A model generated the notes under the pieces. It was not told the origin of the DNA. It did no database searches and saw only the letters and a list, made by a program, of their open reading frames with translations. A program made the translations under genes and the position numbers. From positions 99,285 through 163,284 of the forward strand of contig JADYZP010000045.1 in NCBI GenBank assembly GCA_020853025.1: a DNA stretch of 64,000 nt, read 5' to 3'. Shown here in pieces: positions 28,675-36,708 of this stretch (within the stretch, counting starts at the first letter, position 1; each line of letters opens with the position of its first letter). Source of the DNA: Burkholderiales bacterium. GTDB taxonomy: Bacteria; Pseudomonadota; Gammaproteobacteria; Burkholderiales; Casimicrobiaceae.

Positions 28675-29273
28675 TGCTTCCACTGAGTTCATATCACGAA
28701 TTCTCGACGATCGCCTACCTGGCGATCGCCGTCGCACTCGGCTTCGGATTCGGCTTTTGCCTGGAGCGTGCCGGGTTCGGTAGCGCCCGCAAGCTGACTG
28801 CGGTCTTCTACCTCTACGACATGGCGGTGGTGAAGGTCATGTTCACGGCGATCGTCACCGCGATGGCGGGCATCTTCGTGCTGTCCACGGCCGGCTGGCT
28901 CGACGTCCGCGAATTCTATGTCGAGCCGACCAATCTCGCCGCGCAGGCGATCGGCGGCCTGGTCTTCGGCGCAGGCTTCATCGTCGGCGGCTATTGTCCC
29001 GGAACTTCCGTCGCGGCGATGGCGACCGGGCGCAAGGATGGCTATGTCTTTGCTCTGGGCATGCTCGCCGGCGTCCTTGTCTATTCGGAACTGACGCCAG
29101 ACATCGATGCCTGGGTACGCGACACCGCACAGGGCGAGATGACGCTGCCCTCGGTCACGGGAATCGGAACCGGAGTGTGGACGATGGTGTTCATCGCCGT
29201 CCTGGCCTTCGCCGCCTGGGGCATGGGAAGGCTGGAGTCGCGTTTCGCGGGCCTGCGGCCACGTGGGAGCTGA
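28674..29273 (+). CDS. YeeE/YedE-family membrane protein, second half
   Basis: The 199-residue partner of the preceding gene carries the other conserved cysteine motif, VGGYCPGTS near residue 105, and an N-terminal FCLERAGFGSARKL stretch typical of the family. About five helices are predicted by eye. The frame is open upstream, but ATG 28674 overlaps the stop of the first half and removes an implausible polar leader. The two would form a heteromeric sulfur-compound transporter in the inner membrane; thiosulfate, sulfite or polysulfide are all possible substrates. Confidence 0.85.
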   Translation: MLPLSSYHEFSTIAYLAIAVALGFGFGFCLERAGFGSARKLTAVFYLYDMAVVKVMFTAIVTAMAGIFVLSTAGWLDVREFYVEPTNLAAQAIGGLVFGAGFIVGGYCPGTSVAAMATGRKDGYVFALGMLAGVLVYSELTPDIDAWVRDTAQGEMTLPSVTGIGTGVWTMVFIAVLAFAAWGMGRLESRFAGLRPRGS

Positions 29274-29468
29274 CCATGGCCGCGGCATCGTTCGGCGATG
29301 TGGTCGCACATCAAGCCGGGCGGGGTAGAATCCATTGCGCCGCGCGTCGCGTCGACGATACGCGTTCGGCGTCCGCAGTTTCGATAGTTCGTTTGTATCC
29401 TGTGCGCGCCAGTCGCGGCGCACGTTGAACACGTTGATTTTGCAGTCCAACCCAACAGGGAGAGTCCG

Positions 29469-29708
29469 ATGAACAAGTTGCTCGCAGTCCTCGTCGCATC
29501 CGTCTTCAGCTTCGGCAGCGCCAGCATTCTGGCCGCCGATCCGCCCAAGGCCGCGACAGCGATGAAGAAAATGGAAAAACCCGCCAACGTCAGCGCCGAG
29601 GCGTGGGCGAAGATGACCGACGCCGAAAAGACGAAAGCCATCGAAAGCGCGAAGCCGGCTTCGACCGCAGCGGCGCCGGCCCGGAAGCAGAAGAAGGGCG
29701 GCTGCTAG
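29469..29708 (+). CDS. Small secreted Lys/Ala-rich protein
   Basis: This 79-residue protein has a clear Sec signal peptide (MNKLLAVLVASVFSFGSASILA, cleavage probably after AxA-like ILAAD) and a short mature region rich in Lys, Ala and Glu that ends in KKGGC. No family is recognised. GGGAGAG lies a suitable distance before the ATG. It sits alone between the YeeE pair and tusA. The single C-terminal cysteine is notable in a sulfur-metabolism locus, but no function is claimed. Confidence 0.65.
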   Translation: MNKLLAVLVASVFSFGSASILAADPPKAATAMKKMEKPANVSAEAWAKMTDAEKTKAIESAKPASTAAAPARKQKKGGC

Positions 29709-29782
29709 AGCGGCGGCGTTCCGGTGGCAAGGGGAGGGCTCGTTGCGCCTGCGCGTCGCTGACGCGCAGGCCTCCTCCTTGT

Positions 29783-29817
29783 GGGTAGTAGGGGTATTAC
29801 CCAAGCCGGTTATAGAC
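29783..29817 (+). promoter_or_regulatory. Inverted GGGTA/TACCC box and TTATAGAC element upstream of tusA
   Basis: GGGTA-T-TACCC (29792-29802) is a perfect dyad preceded by another GGGTA at 29783. It is followed at 29807-29817 by CGGTTATAGAC, whose TATAGA could be a -10 box. The half-sites resemble NarL-type heptamers. The same 11-base CGGTTATAGAC occurs upstream of soeA. The tusA start is about 140 bases downstream. Confidence 0.35.
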
Positions 29818-29959
29818 GGGGCGGGTGAAAGACAGCCTAATCGACGTGGCTTAACGTCCTGCGATTCAAGCGGTGACCGTGCTCGTCGTTCGAAGCGGAA
29901 TTCGCAATGGAGGAGGCCCGCGCCATTGCGGCAAACAAGGAACCATCGAGGAGTTGTTC

Positions 29960-30187
29960 GTGGAATTCGACAAGGAACTGGACGCGCGCGGGCTTTCGTG
30001 CCCGCTGCCGATCCTCAAGACAAAGAAGGCGTTGAACGACCTTGCTTCCGGACAGGTGCTGAAGGTCGTGTCTACCGACCCGGGGTCGGTCAAGGACATG
30101 CAGGCATTCGCGAACCAGACCGGCAACGCGCTGCTCTCTTCCGCGGAAGAGAACAAGGATTACGTCTTTTTCATGAAAAAGAAGTAG
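29960..30187 (+). CDS. tusA: TusA-family sulfur carrier protein
   Basis: TusA is a small cytoplasmic persulfide carrier. In sulfur oxidisers it passes sulfane sulfur towards DsrE2, DsrEFH and the rDsr pathway. The 75-residue protein shows the hallmark LDARGLSCPLPILKTKKAL with the carrier cysteine at residue 14. The start is taken as GTG 29960, preceded by GAGGAG, since the longer frame adds sequence without family similarity. It is followed by dsrE2, reproducing the known tusA-dsrE2 pairing, though the rhodanese gene often found with them is absent. Confidence 0.92.
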   Translation: MEFDKELDARGLSCPLPILKTKKALNDLASGQVLKVVSTDPGSVKDMQAFANQTGNALLSSAEENKDYVFFMKKK

Positions 30188-30233
30188 CGGCACGGCGCCC
30201 GTGCCGCGCCTCGCCCGACGCAAAGGATTACTC

Positions 30234-30872
30234 ATGAACACGTCTGCCGAAACGATGGCCGCTCCGAGGATCGACGCGGCACTCGAGCGCGCAATCAGCG
30301 AGCGCGTCGATCAGCTGCTGGACCAGCGGCTGGAAGCGAAGCTGGCGCAGATCAAGGCCGCGAAGACCCCGTCGATGACGATCATCGCGACCAAGGGCAC
30401 GCTCGATTGGGCGTATCCGCCGTTCATTCTCGCCTCGACGGCAGCGGCGCTGGGCTGGGATGTTTCCGTGTTCTTCACGTTCTACGGACTCGAACTGCTC
30501 AAGCGCGACTTGAGCCGCCAGAAGGTCAGCCCGCTGGGCAACCCGGCGATGCCGATGAAGATGCCGATCGGGCCCAAAGGCTTCCGGGCGATCAACTGGA
30601 ACATCCCGAACGCGGTGCAGGCGCTGATTCCCGGCTACGAGGCCTTCGCCACGCTGATGATGAAAAAGACGATCAAGAACACGGGTGTGGCCAGCATCGA
30701 GGAACTGCGCACGCTTTGCGTCGAGGCCGGCGTCAATTTGATCGCGTGCCAGATGACCGTCGATCTCTTCGGCTACAAGCCGGAGGATTTCATACCGGAA
30801 ATCAAGGAGTTTTGTGGTGCGGCGACCTTTTTGCCGATGGCGAAGGATGCCGACGTCAGCTTGTTTATCTAG
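30234..30872 (+). CDS. dsrE2: DsrE2-like sulfur relay protein
   Basis: The 212-residue protein belongs to the DsrE/F-like family, DsrE2 subgroup, proposed to exchange persulfide sulfur with TusA. It has an N-terminal charged helix (~1-45), a central TIIATKGTLDWAYPPFILAS region with a hydrophobic stretch that may contact the membrane, and conserved cysteines at about 162, 172 (LIACQMTVD) and 194. ATG 30234 is taken after an AAGGA site. It is directly downstream of tusA and 9 bases before the FadL-like gene. Confidence 0.88.
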   Translation: MNTSAETMAAPRIDAALERAISERVDQLLDQRLEAKLAQIKAAKTPSMTIIATKGTLDWAYPPFILASTAAALGWDVSVFFTFYGLELLKRDLSRQKVSPLGNPAMPMKMPIGPKGFRAINWNIPNAVQALIPGYEAFATLMMKKTIKNTGVASIEELRTLCVEAGVNLIACQMTVDLFGYKPEDFIPEIKEFCGAATFLPMAKDADVSLFI

Positions 30873-30881
30873 GGGACCAAC

Positions 30882-32219
30882 GTGAACAAGAAACTGATCC
30901 TGGCGCTTATCGCCGCCGTGCCCGTGGCCGCGCAGGCGACCGACGGCTATTTTGCGAACGGCTACGGCATGAAATCGATCGCCATGGGCGGTGCCGCGGT
31001 CGCCGTCGCGGAGGAGCCTTTTGGCGGGGCGGTGAATCCCGGCGCGATGTCGTTCCTCGACAACCAGTGGCAGCTCGGGCTGGCGTGGTTCTCGCCGGAC
31101 CGCAACGCCTCGCGCAGCGGCTCCGGGCCGGCGAACATCGACGGCTATGTCGACAGCGGCAGCAAGAACTTCTTCGTTCCCGAGTTCGGCATCAACTGGA
31201 AGTACAGCCCCGACGTCGCGCTCGGGCTCACCGTCTACGGCAACGGCGGAATGAACACCGACTACGCCGGCGGGCAGATTTCCGAGCAAAGTGCGTGCAG
31301 TGCATTCCGCGGTGGACAGGGCGCGCCGTACAACCTCCTGTGCGGCAGCGGCGACCTGGGTGTCGACCTCACGCAACTGATCATCGCACCCTACGCGTCG
31401 TGGCAATTCACCAAGGGCCACTCGATCGGCATAGCGCCGCTGATCGCCTACCAGCGGTTCAAGGCCGAGGGCCTGCAAGCCTTTGACAATCCGGCATTCT
31501 CGAGCAGCCCCGGGAGCGTCACCAACAACGGCTATAGCGATGCCTGGGGTGCGGGTGTGCGCGTCGGCTACATGGGCCAGTTCACGCCGCAGTTCGCTTT
31601 CGGCGCCGCGTATTCGACCAAGATCAGCATGGGCGATTTCGGCGACTACAAGGGCCTTTTCGCGGAGGGCGGCGGCTTCGACATTCCGTCGAGTTTCACG
31701 GTGGGACTGGCGCTGCGGCCGACGCCGCAATGGCTGATCGCGCTCGACTTCGAGAGAATCTTCTACGACGACACGCCGTCGGTGAACAATCCCTCCGCGT
31801 GGATCGGCTATTGCCCGCCGCCGCCGATGGGGCCCGGGCAAAGCCAGTATTGCCTGGGCGGCAGCAGCGGCGCCGGCTTCGGCTGGCAGAATGTCGACGT
31901 CTGGAAGATCGGCGTCCAGGTCGATGTCAACGAGCGCTGGACGCTGCGCGGCGGTTTCAATCACACCGACAACCCGATCGAGCCGCAGGACGTGACCATC
32001 AACATCCTGGCGCCGGGTGTGGTCCAGGACCAGTGGTCGCTGGGCACGACCTACCGGATCGACAAGGTTTCGGAGATCACCGGCGCCTTCATGTACGCGC
32101 AGAACAACTCGCTGACCGGCCCCAGCCTGCTGATCGGCTTCGGCCTGCCGCCGACGACGACGGAAACCATCGCGATGAAACAATACCTGCTGGGGATCGC
32201 GTACAGTCGCAAGTTCTAG
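30882..32219 (+). CDS. FadL/OmpP1-family outer-membrane protein
   Basis: This 445-residue protein is an outer-membrane beta-barrel of the FadL family, which carries hydrophobic compounds across the outer membrane. A signal peptide (MNKKLILALIAAVPVAAQA) is followed by the hatch-domain-like start TDGYFANGYGMKSIAMGGAAVA, then alternating amphipathic strands ending in a C-terminal aromatic/charged strand (GIAYSRKF). The start is a GTG nine bases after dsrE2. Its place in the tusA-dsrE2 unit suggests a role with hydrophobic sulfur or an organic sulfur compound, which is an inference only. Confidence 0.85.
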   Translation: MNKKLILALIAAVPVAAQATDGYFANGYGMKSIAMGGAAVAVAEEPFGGAVNPGAMSFLDNQWQLGLAWFSPDRNASRSGSGPANIDGYVDSGSKNFFVPEFGINWKYSPDVALGLTVYGNGGMNTDYAGGQISEQSACSAFRGGQGAPYNLLCGSGDLGVDLTQLIIAPYASWQFTKGHSIGIAPLIAYQRFKAEGLQAFDNPAFSSSPGSVTNNGYSDAWGAGVRVGYMGQFTPQFAFGAAYSTKISMGDFGDYKGLFAEGGGFDIPSSFTVGLALRPTPQWLIALDFERIFYDDTPSVNNPSAWIGYCPPPPMGPGQSQYCLGGSSGAGFGWQNVDVWKIGVQVDVNERWTLRGGFNHTDNPIEPQDVTINILAPGVVQDQWSLGTTYRIDKVSEITGAFMYAQNNSLTGPSLLIGFGLPPTTTETIAMKQYLLGIAYSRKF

Positions 32220-32301
32220 TTCTCGCACGCGACCACGGCCGGCGGCGGGAGGGCATGTGCGCCCTCCCGCTGACCTCCACCTTCGCAGCCCGAGGGCCAC
32301 C

Positions 32302-32877
32302 ATGCCGCAAACCCTGCTGCAAGCCGTCGCCGGCGGCGATGTCCAAGGCGCCCGCGCGCTGCTTGCCGGTGGTGCCGAGTGCAATGTTCGTGATGGCGAC
32401 GGTGCCACGGCGCTGATGATTGCCGCAAATCGCGGTGAAAGCGCGCTGGTGCGGCTGCTGCTCGCCTCGGGTGCCGACGTCAACGCGAGCGATGATCGTG
32501 GCTGGGGACCGCTGGCGCGCTCCGTCTACAATGCCGACGTCGAGCGAGGCTTTCCCGACGTCGTGGCCCTGCTGGTCGACGCCGGCGCCGACGTCGAAGC
32601 CAGGATCGGCTACGGCATTCGGCCGCTGATGCTTGCCGCCGGCTACGGCGAGACGGCCGTGGTGGAGATCCTGCTTCGTGCGGGTGCCGACGTCACCGCC
32701 AGGAACGACGGCGGCCTCACCGCGCTGATGATGGTCAAGGAGAAATTCTACGTGGACGTCATCAACCTGCTCTACGAAGCAGAGCGCGAAGCGGGCGTGG
32801 GCGAGGGCGCGTGTACGAGCAAGCACCCGCCCGGATCCCACGTGGTGACGTTCCTGAAGCCTGCCGCCAAGCGCTGA
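32302..32877 (+). CDS. Ankyrin-repeat protein
   Basis: The 191-residue protein is built from about five ankyrin repeats (units such as GATALMIAANRGESALVRLLLASGADVNA and GIRPLMLAAGYGETAVVEILLRAGADV). No signal peptide or catalytic domain is seen, so it is probably a cytoplasmic protein-binding scaffold. ATG 32302 starts the first repeat-like segment. It lies 80 bases after the FadL-like gene and converges with the minus-strand cluster, with only 30 bases between stops. The partner is unknown. Confidence 0.85.
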   Translation: MPQTLLQAVAGGDVQGARALLAGGAECNVRDGDGATALMIAANRGESALVRLLLASGADVNASDDRGWGPLARSVYNADVERGFPDVVALLVDAGADVEARIGYGIRPLMLAAGYGETAVVEILLRAGADVTARNDGGLTALMMVKEKFYVDVINLLYEAEREAGVGEGACTSKHPPGSHVVTFLKPAAKR

Positions 32878-32907
32878 GCGCGTCGTACGCCGCTCGCTGT
32901 TCGCCGC

Positions 32908-34041
32908 TCACAGTCTGAACTGCGCGTCGGTCGACCATTGCTCGAGTGCCGCGTCGGCGGCATCCGAAGGATCGCGAGGCACGGCCAGGATCCGCATGCA
33001 GCTTCGCTCCCAGTGCGCAGCGCCTGCTGCGGCCGTGTCGAGCAGCGCCCGGCCGCGATCGCCGCCGCACCACGCCGCATAGGCAGTCTGCAGCCGCGGG
33101 AAAAGCTCGCGTCGCATTCCTTCGAGATTGGCAAGCCAGAAGTGGATCGACGCCGCAGCGCCGCGCTCGACCAGCTTGGGCAGCGTCACCAGGCAATCGG
33201 CCAGATGATCGCGCGCGGCGCGTGCGAACAGCTCCGCGCGGCGGCTGCCAAGCGCCGCCAGCAGCGCCTCCCAATCCGGGCCCAGGATGCGACCGGCGCG
33301 GCATTCGCCGAGTTCGTGCAGGATCAGCGTCTCCGACTCGGCGTCGACCATGCGCGCGATCGCGGCATGCGCTTCCTGCGCGTCCGGCGCAAACCCGTAG
33401 GCGGCGAGTGCCGCGCGCATTGCGCCGTCGGGGCGCTTGCTCAGCCAAGTCTCCACCCGCTCCCACAGCCAGCGCCGCAACGCCTCGCGCCGCACGTGGA
33501 TCCGGCCTTCCCGCATCGCTGCGGGTGCGGCCGACAGGTCGCGTGCGTACTCGCGCCCGACGATGCACACGCGGGTTCCGTCGCGTATTTCCTCGCGCAC
33601 GAGTTCGCCGAGAAAGAATTGCGGTTTGCCGAAGCGACCGATGCCGGCTCCGTAGGCCAAGCGCCTCGCGGCGAGCAGCGCGTTGGCGCACTCGACGTCG
33701 AAGGGGTCGATGGACTGCGCCTGGAAAGGCAACCGAACGTGGTCGGCCGCTTCGAGCGTCGACCACAGCGCCTCGCGTTGCGTCATCCAGGCGCCGACCT
33801 CTGCCTGTGGCACCGGCGCGCCGAGCGGGATGCCGCTTTCCCAGCGATAGAGTTCGCGCATTTCGAGCAGGTAGATGCAAAGCGTCAGGTTGCGCCCGTA
33901 CCGCGCGTCCGAAATGTGGCAGTTGACGCGGACCGCGTCGAGCAGCGGGGCGAGCGGCGCCTTCTCGAGCGCCCGCGGGTCGCCGCCGTGTTCGCTGTGT
34001 CGCTCCGCGTACGCAATGTCGTCCACGCCGTCGTCACCCAT
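32908..34041 (-). CDS. Conserved protein of unknown function, candidate DsrS-like
   Basis: This 377-residue, soluble-looking protein of roughly 41 kDa has no signal peptide or membrane segment. It contains an acidic start (MGDDGVDDIAYAE), a PFQAQSIDPFDVECANALLAARRLAYG stretch and an arginine-rich middle. I do not recognise a domain with certainty; it resembles proteins labelled Sfum_1244 family. The size and the dsr neighbourhood also fit DsrS, a cytoplasmic protein of unknown mechanism encoded with dsr genes in purple sulfur bacteria. It is the last gene of the minus-strand unit, five bases after its neighbour. The longer upstream frame is Arg-rich and overlaps the preceding gene. Confidence 0.7.
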   Translation of the reverse strand: MGDDGVDDIAYAERHSEHGGDPRALEKAPLAPLLDAVRVNCHISDARYGRNLTLCIYLLEMRELYRWESGIPLGAPVPQAEVGAWMTQREALWSTLEAADHVRLPFQAQSIDPFDVECANALLAARRLAYGAGIGRFGKPQFFLGELVREEIRDGTRVCIVGREYARDLSAAPAAMREGRIHVRREALRRWLWERVETWLSKRPDGAMRAALAAYGFAPDAQEAHAAIARMVDAESETLILHELGECRAGRILGPDWEALLAALGSRRAELFARAARDHLADCLVTLPKLVERGAAASIHFWLANLEGMRRELFPRLQTAYAAWCGGDRGRALLDTAAAGAAHWERSCMRILAVPRDPSDAADAALEQWSTDAQFRL

Positions 34042-34046
34042 GGCCG

Positions 34047-34277
34047 CTATTCGTCGCCGACGACGCCGGGCGCGCTCGTGCGCACCCGATTCAGGAGATC
34101 CTCCGCCTCGAGCTCGCTGTTCGCGAAAATCACGCGGACCGCACACCCCGTGGGCAGGTCGGGATCCGCACGCAACTCCTTGGCGCGCGCCGAGGCGTGG
34201 CGAAACGAGTCCTCCCGGCCCACGCCTTCAAGGCGGCGGATTGGAAACGAGAACACGCGGTAGATGAAGTACGGCAC
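34047..34277 (-). CDS. Small hypothetical protein
   Basis: A 76-residue soluble protein starting MPYFIYRVFSFPIRRLE, with a charged middle and an acidic C-terminal helix. No family is recognised. The start is a GTG preceded at a good distance by AAAGGA. It sits 28 bases after the S24-domain gene and five bases before the 377-residue gene, inside the tightly packed unit, which supports it as a real gene despite its size. Confidence 0.65.
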   Translation of the reverse strand: MPYFIYRVFSFPIRRLEGVGREDSFRHASARAKELRADPDLPTGCAVRVIFANSELEAEDLLNRVRTSAPGVVGDE

Positions 34278-34305
34278 GAAGTCGTCCTTTCGATGCGCGA
34301 AGCCT

Positions 34306-34671
34306 TCAGTCGACGTAGCGCTTGAGCGAGCGCCGGTGGCCAGGTCGCGATTTCTGGATGATCACGCCGCGCACCGACGACAGGTCGGCCAGCGCGGTCT
34401 CCGGATACGCGGGATTTTCCGCCAGCAGCTTCCAGCCATCCCCGGTCCGCACCAGTCGGCGCAACGCCCATTCTCCGTCGACCTGCGCAAGTACGTAGGA
34501 GCCGTCGCGGACGAGGCCGTCGGACTCGACGATGATGACGTCGCCGTCGACGAACTCGGGCGCCATGCTGTCGCCCAGCACCTGCAGTGCGAAGGATTCG
34601 GCGCCGGAACAGTCTCCCGCGCTGTCCGCGGTCCGGTGTTCGACCAGCGCAATGGTCTTGTGCGCGCTCAT
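34306..34671 (-). CDS. Stand-alone S24 (LexA/UmuD-like) domain protein
   Basis: The 121-residue protein is essentially one S24 peptidase domain, the Ser-Lys fold that self-cleaves in LexA, UmuD and phage repressors. The nucleophile motif GDSMAPEF has Ser35. At the position aligned with the general-base lysine (LVKRL in relatives) it reads WALRRLV, so the lysine is replaced by arginine. There is no room for an N-terminal helix-turn-helix. It starts inside the stop of the ferredoxin-reductase gene (ATGA). It may be a non-cleaving sensor or binding domain; this is inference. Confidence 0.8.
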   Translation of the reverse strand: MSAHKTIALVEHRTADSAGDCSGAESFALQVLGDSMAPEFVDGDVIIVESDGLVRDGSYVLAQVDGEWALRRLVRTGDGWKLLAENPAYPETALADLSSVRGVIIQKSRPGHRRSLKRYVD

Positions 34672-35819
34672 GTCGGCACCGAATGGGTCTGTTCGTCGGG
34701 CACACCCGCCGCACGCAGCGTCTTTGTCGCGGCGTCGACGAAGGACGCGGGTCCGGCGACGTAGACGTCGCAGTCGTCGAGTTTGCGTGCCGCGTTCATC
34801 GCTTCGATAAGTGCTGCAGCTCCGGCCACCGCGTCGGTGTCGGTGCACTGCACGAAGCGGAACTGGTCGAAGGAATCGGACCAGGCGCGGCACTGGTTGG
34901 CAAGGTAGTGCCCGTCCGGACGCGTCGCGAGCCAGCCGAGCGACATCGATTCAGCTGCGTCGACCGCCATCGCGTGCTCGATCAGGCTCTTGATCGGTGC
35001 GAAACCTTCGTCGCAGGCAGCAAAGGCAAGCGGCCGTTCGCTGTCCACGAACACGAAATCGCCGACCGGGCCGGTGAGATCGAGCGCGCTGCCCACGGGG
35101 AGCGCGCCTTCGAAGAGCAGCGTGGCCAACGCATCACCTTCGTCGCGGCGGATGTGAAAGTGCAGGTTGCGCTCGTCGCAGGGGCAGCTCGCGATGGCGT
35201 AGGTCGCCTGCGCTTCACGCCCGGCCGCGGCGGCGGAAAGCGTGACGCTCTGTCCGGCGAGAAAGCGCAGCCGCGTCGTGCGCGGCGTCTGCAGGTGCAG
35301 GTGCAGCGTAGCGGAGGCCAGCGGCTTGACGCCGCGCACGCGTACTGCCATCTGCTGCTCCGGAATATCGTCCGGACCACTGGCCTCGAGCGTCTCCAGC
35401 ACGATCTCGCTCGACGCTGCCGAATGCATGCATAGCAGCACGTGTCCCTGCTGGCGCTCGGTGTCGGACAGCGGATAATCATGCGGCGCCAACTTGGTCA
35501 CCTCACCGGAGACGACGCGCGCCTTGCACAGCCCGCAAGTGCCGTTGCCACAACCGTAGTTGAACCGCAGACCGGCCTTCAACGCAGCCTGCAGCAGGGT
35601 GTCGCGTCCTTCGACGAAGAATTCGTGCCCGCTCGGTCTGACGGCGACGTGGGCGGAGACCACTTTGAGCATGTCATCCATGATGGCGATCGGATCCGCG
35701 GTTTCGGTGGCGAGTACGTCGGCGAGCCCGCGCTCGAGAAAATCGCTGAATTCGTTCAGCGCGGGAGCGGCACCAGCGACTTCGACTGCGTCACCGCAGT
35801 CCGGCGTCGATGCGATCAT
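34668..35819 (-). CDS. Ferredoxin/FAD/NAD(P) reductase
   Basis: This 383-residue protein is a single-component electron-transfer reductase. An N-terminal segment (~1-60) is unassigned. A plant-type [2Fe-2S] domain follows (CGNGTCGLC near residue 90, last ligand in HVLLCMHS), then an FAD-binding beta-barrel (RLRFLAGQSVTLS) and a C-terminal NAD(P)-binding domain. Relatives supply electrons to mono- and dioxygenases. Its start lies 29 bases inside the gene for a TauD-type dioxygenase, so the two are probably translated together. Start ATG 35819 is the first in a region of protein-like composition. Confidence 0.85.
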   Translation of the reverse strand: MIASTPDCGDAVEVAGAAPALNEFSDFLERGLADVLATETADPIAIMDDMLKVVSAHVAVRPSGHEFFVEGRDTLLQAALKAGLRFNYGCGNGTCGLCKARVVSGEVTKLAPHDYPLSDTERQQGHVLLCMHSAASSEIVLETLEASGPDDIPEQQMAVRVRGVKPLASATLHLHLQTPRTTRLRFLAGQSVTLSAAAAGREAQATYAIASCPCDERNLHFHIRRDEGDALATLLFEGALPVGSALDLTGPVGDFVFVDSERPLAFAACDEGFAPIKSLIEHAMAVDAAESMSLGWLATRPDGHYLANQCRAWSDSFDQFRFVQCTDTDAVAGAAALIEAMNAARKLDDCDVYVAGPASFVDAATKTLRAAGVPDEQTHSVPT

Positions 35820-36708
35820 GATAGCGCGCCCGATACACGAGACGCGGCGTGCCAGGTGCGTCGACGAATCCCGAGCGGTCGTGCAGCACGTTGTTGCAAA
35901 TGAGACCCATGCCAGGCTGCAGCGTGACGCGGTGAATCCAGCGCGATGGCGCTGCGAGCAGCCGTGCCAGCCATTCGGCCGCGGCACGCACCGCCGGATC
36001 GTCCTTCCATTCGATGCTGCGCGTGCGGGCTGTATATCGCATGTGCAGCGCACCGCTTTGCGCATCGATCGAAAACACCGGACCGGCCTCGGCGGCGCGC
36101 ACGACGCCGTGCTCGTCTGTACGCGCAGGAATCGTCATCGCGTCCGGCTGCATCAGCGCAGACACGTGTCCGGGGTCGGCGTCGCGAAGCTGAAGGTAGG
36201 CGATCTCGTGGTCGAGCAGCGCGTTCTCGCCGCCGCTCGCCGCACTCGCCACACAGTGGAGAATCATTGCACGAATGCGCCGATCCGGCGGGTTGTAGTA
36301 GCCATCGGTGTGCCAGCGGATCGGGCGGTCGGTGTAGGGGATGAAATCGCGGCGGCTGCCGCTTTCGGACACCGTCACGCTGCTGATGCCGTCTTCGTCG
36401 GCGAGCCAGTTGTGATCGAGATGGACGAGGCCGAACTGGCCTGCCAGCAGGCGGGGGATGTCCTTGTCGGCCGCACGTTCGGCGCTTGCGTAGATCGCCA
36501 TGTTCGCTCGCGCGCAGCGGTCGGCGATCGCGCGTCGTTCGCCGGCGGCCAACGCACGCGGGTCACGCACCGGCACGACGAGATCGGCGGTGGTCGCCGG
36601 ATAGTCGCGCAACTTGGCCGCACGCCACTGCCGGTACGCGCGGTCGTCTGCCGCCGCGAACGGACCGGACACCGGCGGGCAGACGAGGGTTTGCGGCGCG
36701 ACGGTCAT
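35791..36708 (-). CDS. TauD/TfdA-family Fe(II) dioxygenase
   Basis: The 305-residue protein belongs to the 2-oxoglutarate-dependent TauD/TfdA superfamily. The Fe-binding HxD is visible in RWHTDGYYNPPD near residue 136 and the distal His in NNVLHDRSGF near residue 280, followed by an Arg that could bind the co-substrate. Members oxidise taurine, sulfonates, gamma-butyrobetaine or other substrates, and the substrate here is unknown. A TauD-type cleavage of a sulfonate would release sulfite, which would suit this locus, but that is inference. It overlaps the preceding gene by four bases and the reductase gene by 29. Confidence 0.82.
   Translation of the reverse strand: MTVAPQTLVCPPVSGPFAAADDRAYRQWRAAKLRDYPATTADLVVPVRDPRALAAGERRAIADRCARANMAIYASAERAADKDIPRLLAGQFGLVHLDHNWLADEDGISSVTVSESGSRRDFIPYTDRPIRWHTDGYYNPPDRRIRAMILHCVASAASGGENALLDHEIAYLQLRDADPGHVSALMQPDAMTIPARTDEHGVVRAAEAGPVFSIDAQSGALHMRYTARTRSIEWKDDPAVRAAAEWLARLLAAPSRWIHRVTLQPGMGLICNNVLHDRSGFVDAPGTPRLVYRARYHDRIDAGLR

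Noticed and set aside
30228..32483. 751-codon minus-strand frame across dsrE2 and the FadL-like gene
   Set aside because: The plus-strand genes have start sites, signal peptide and family motifs; the minus frame has none.
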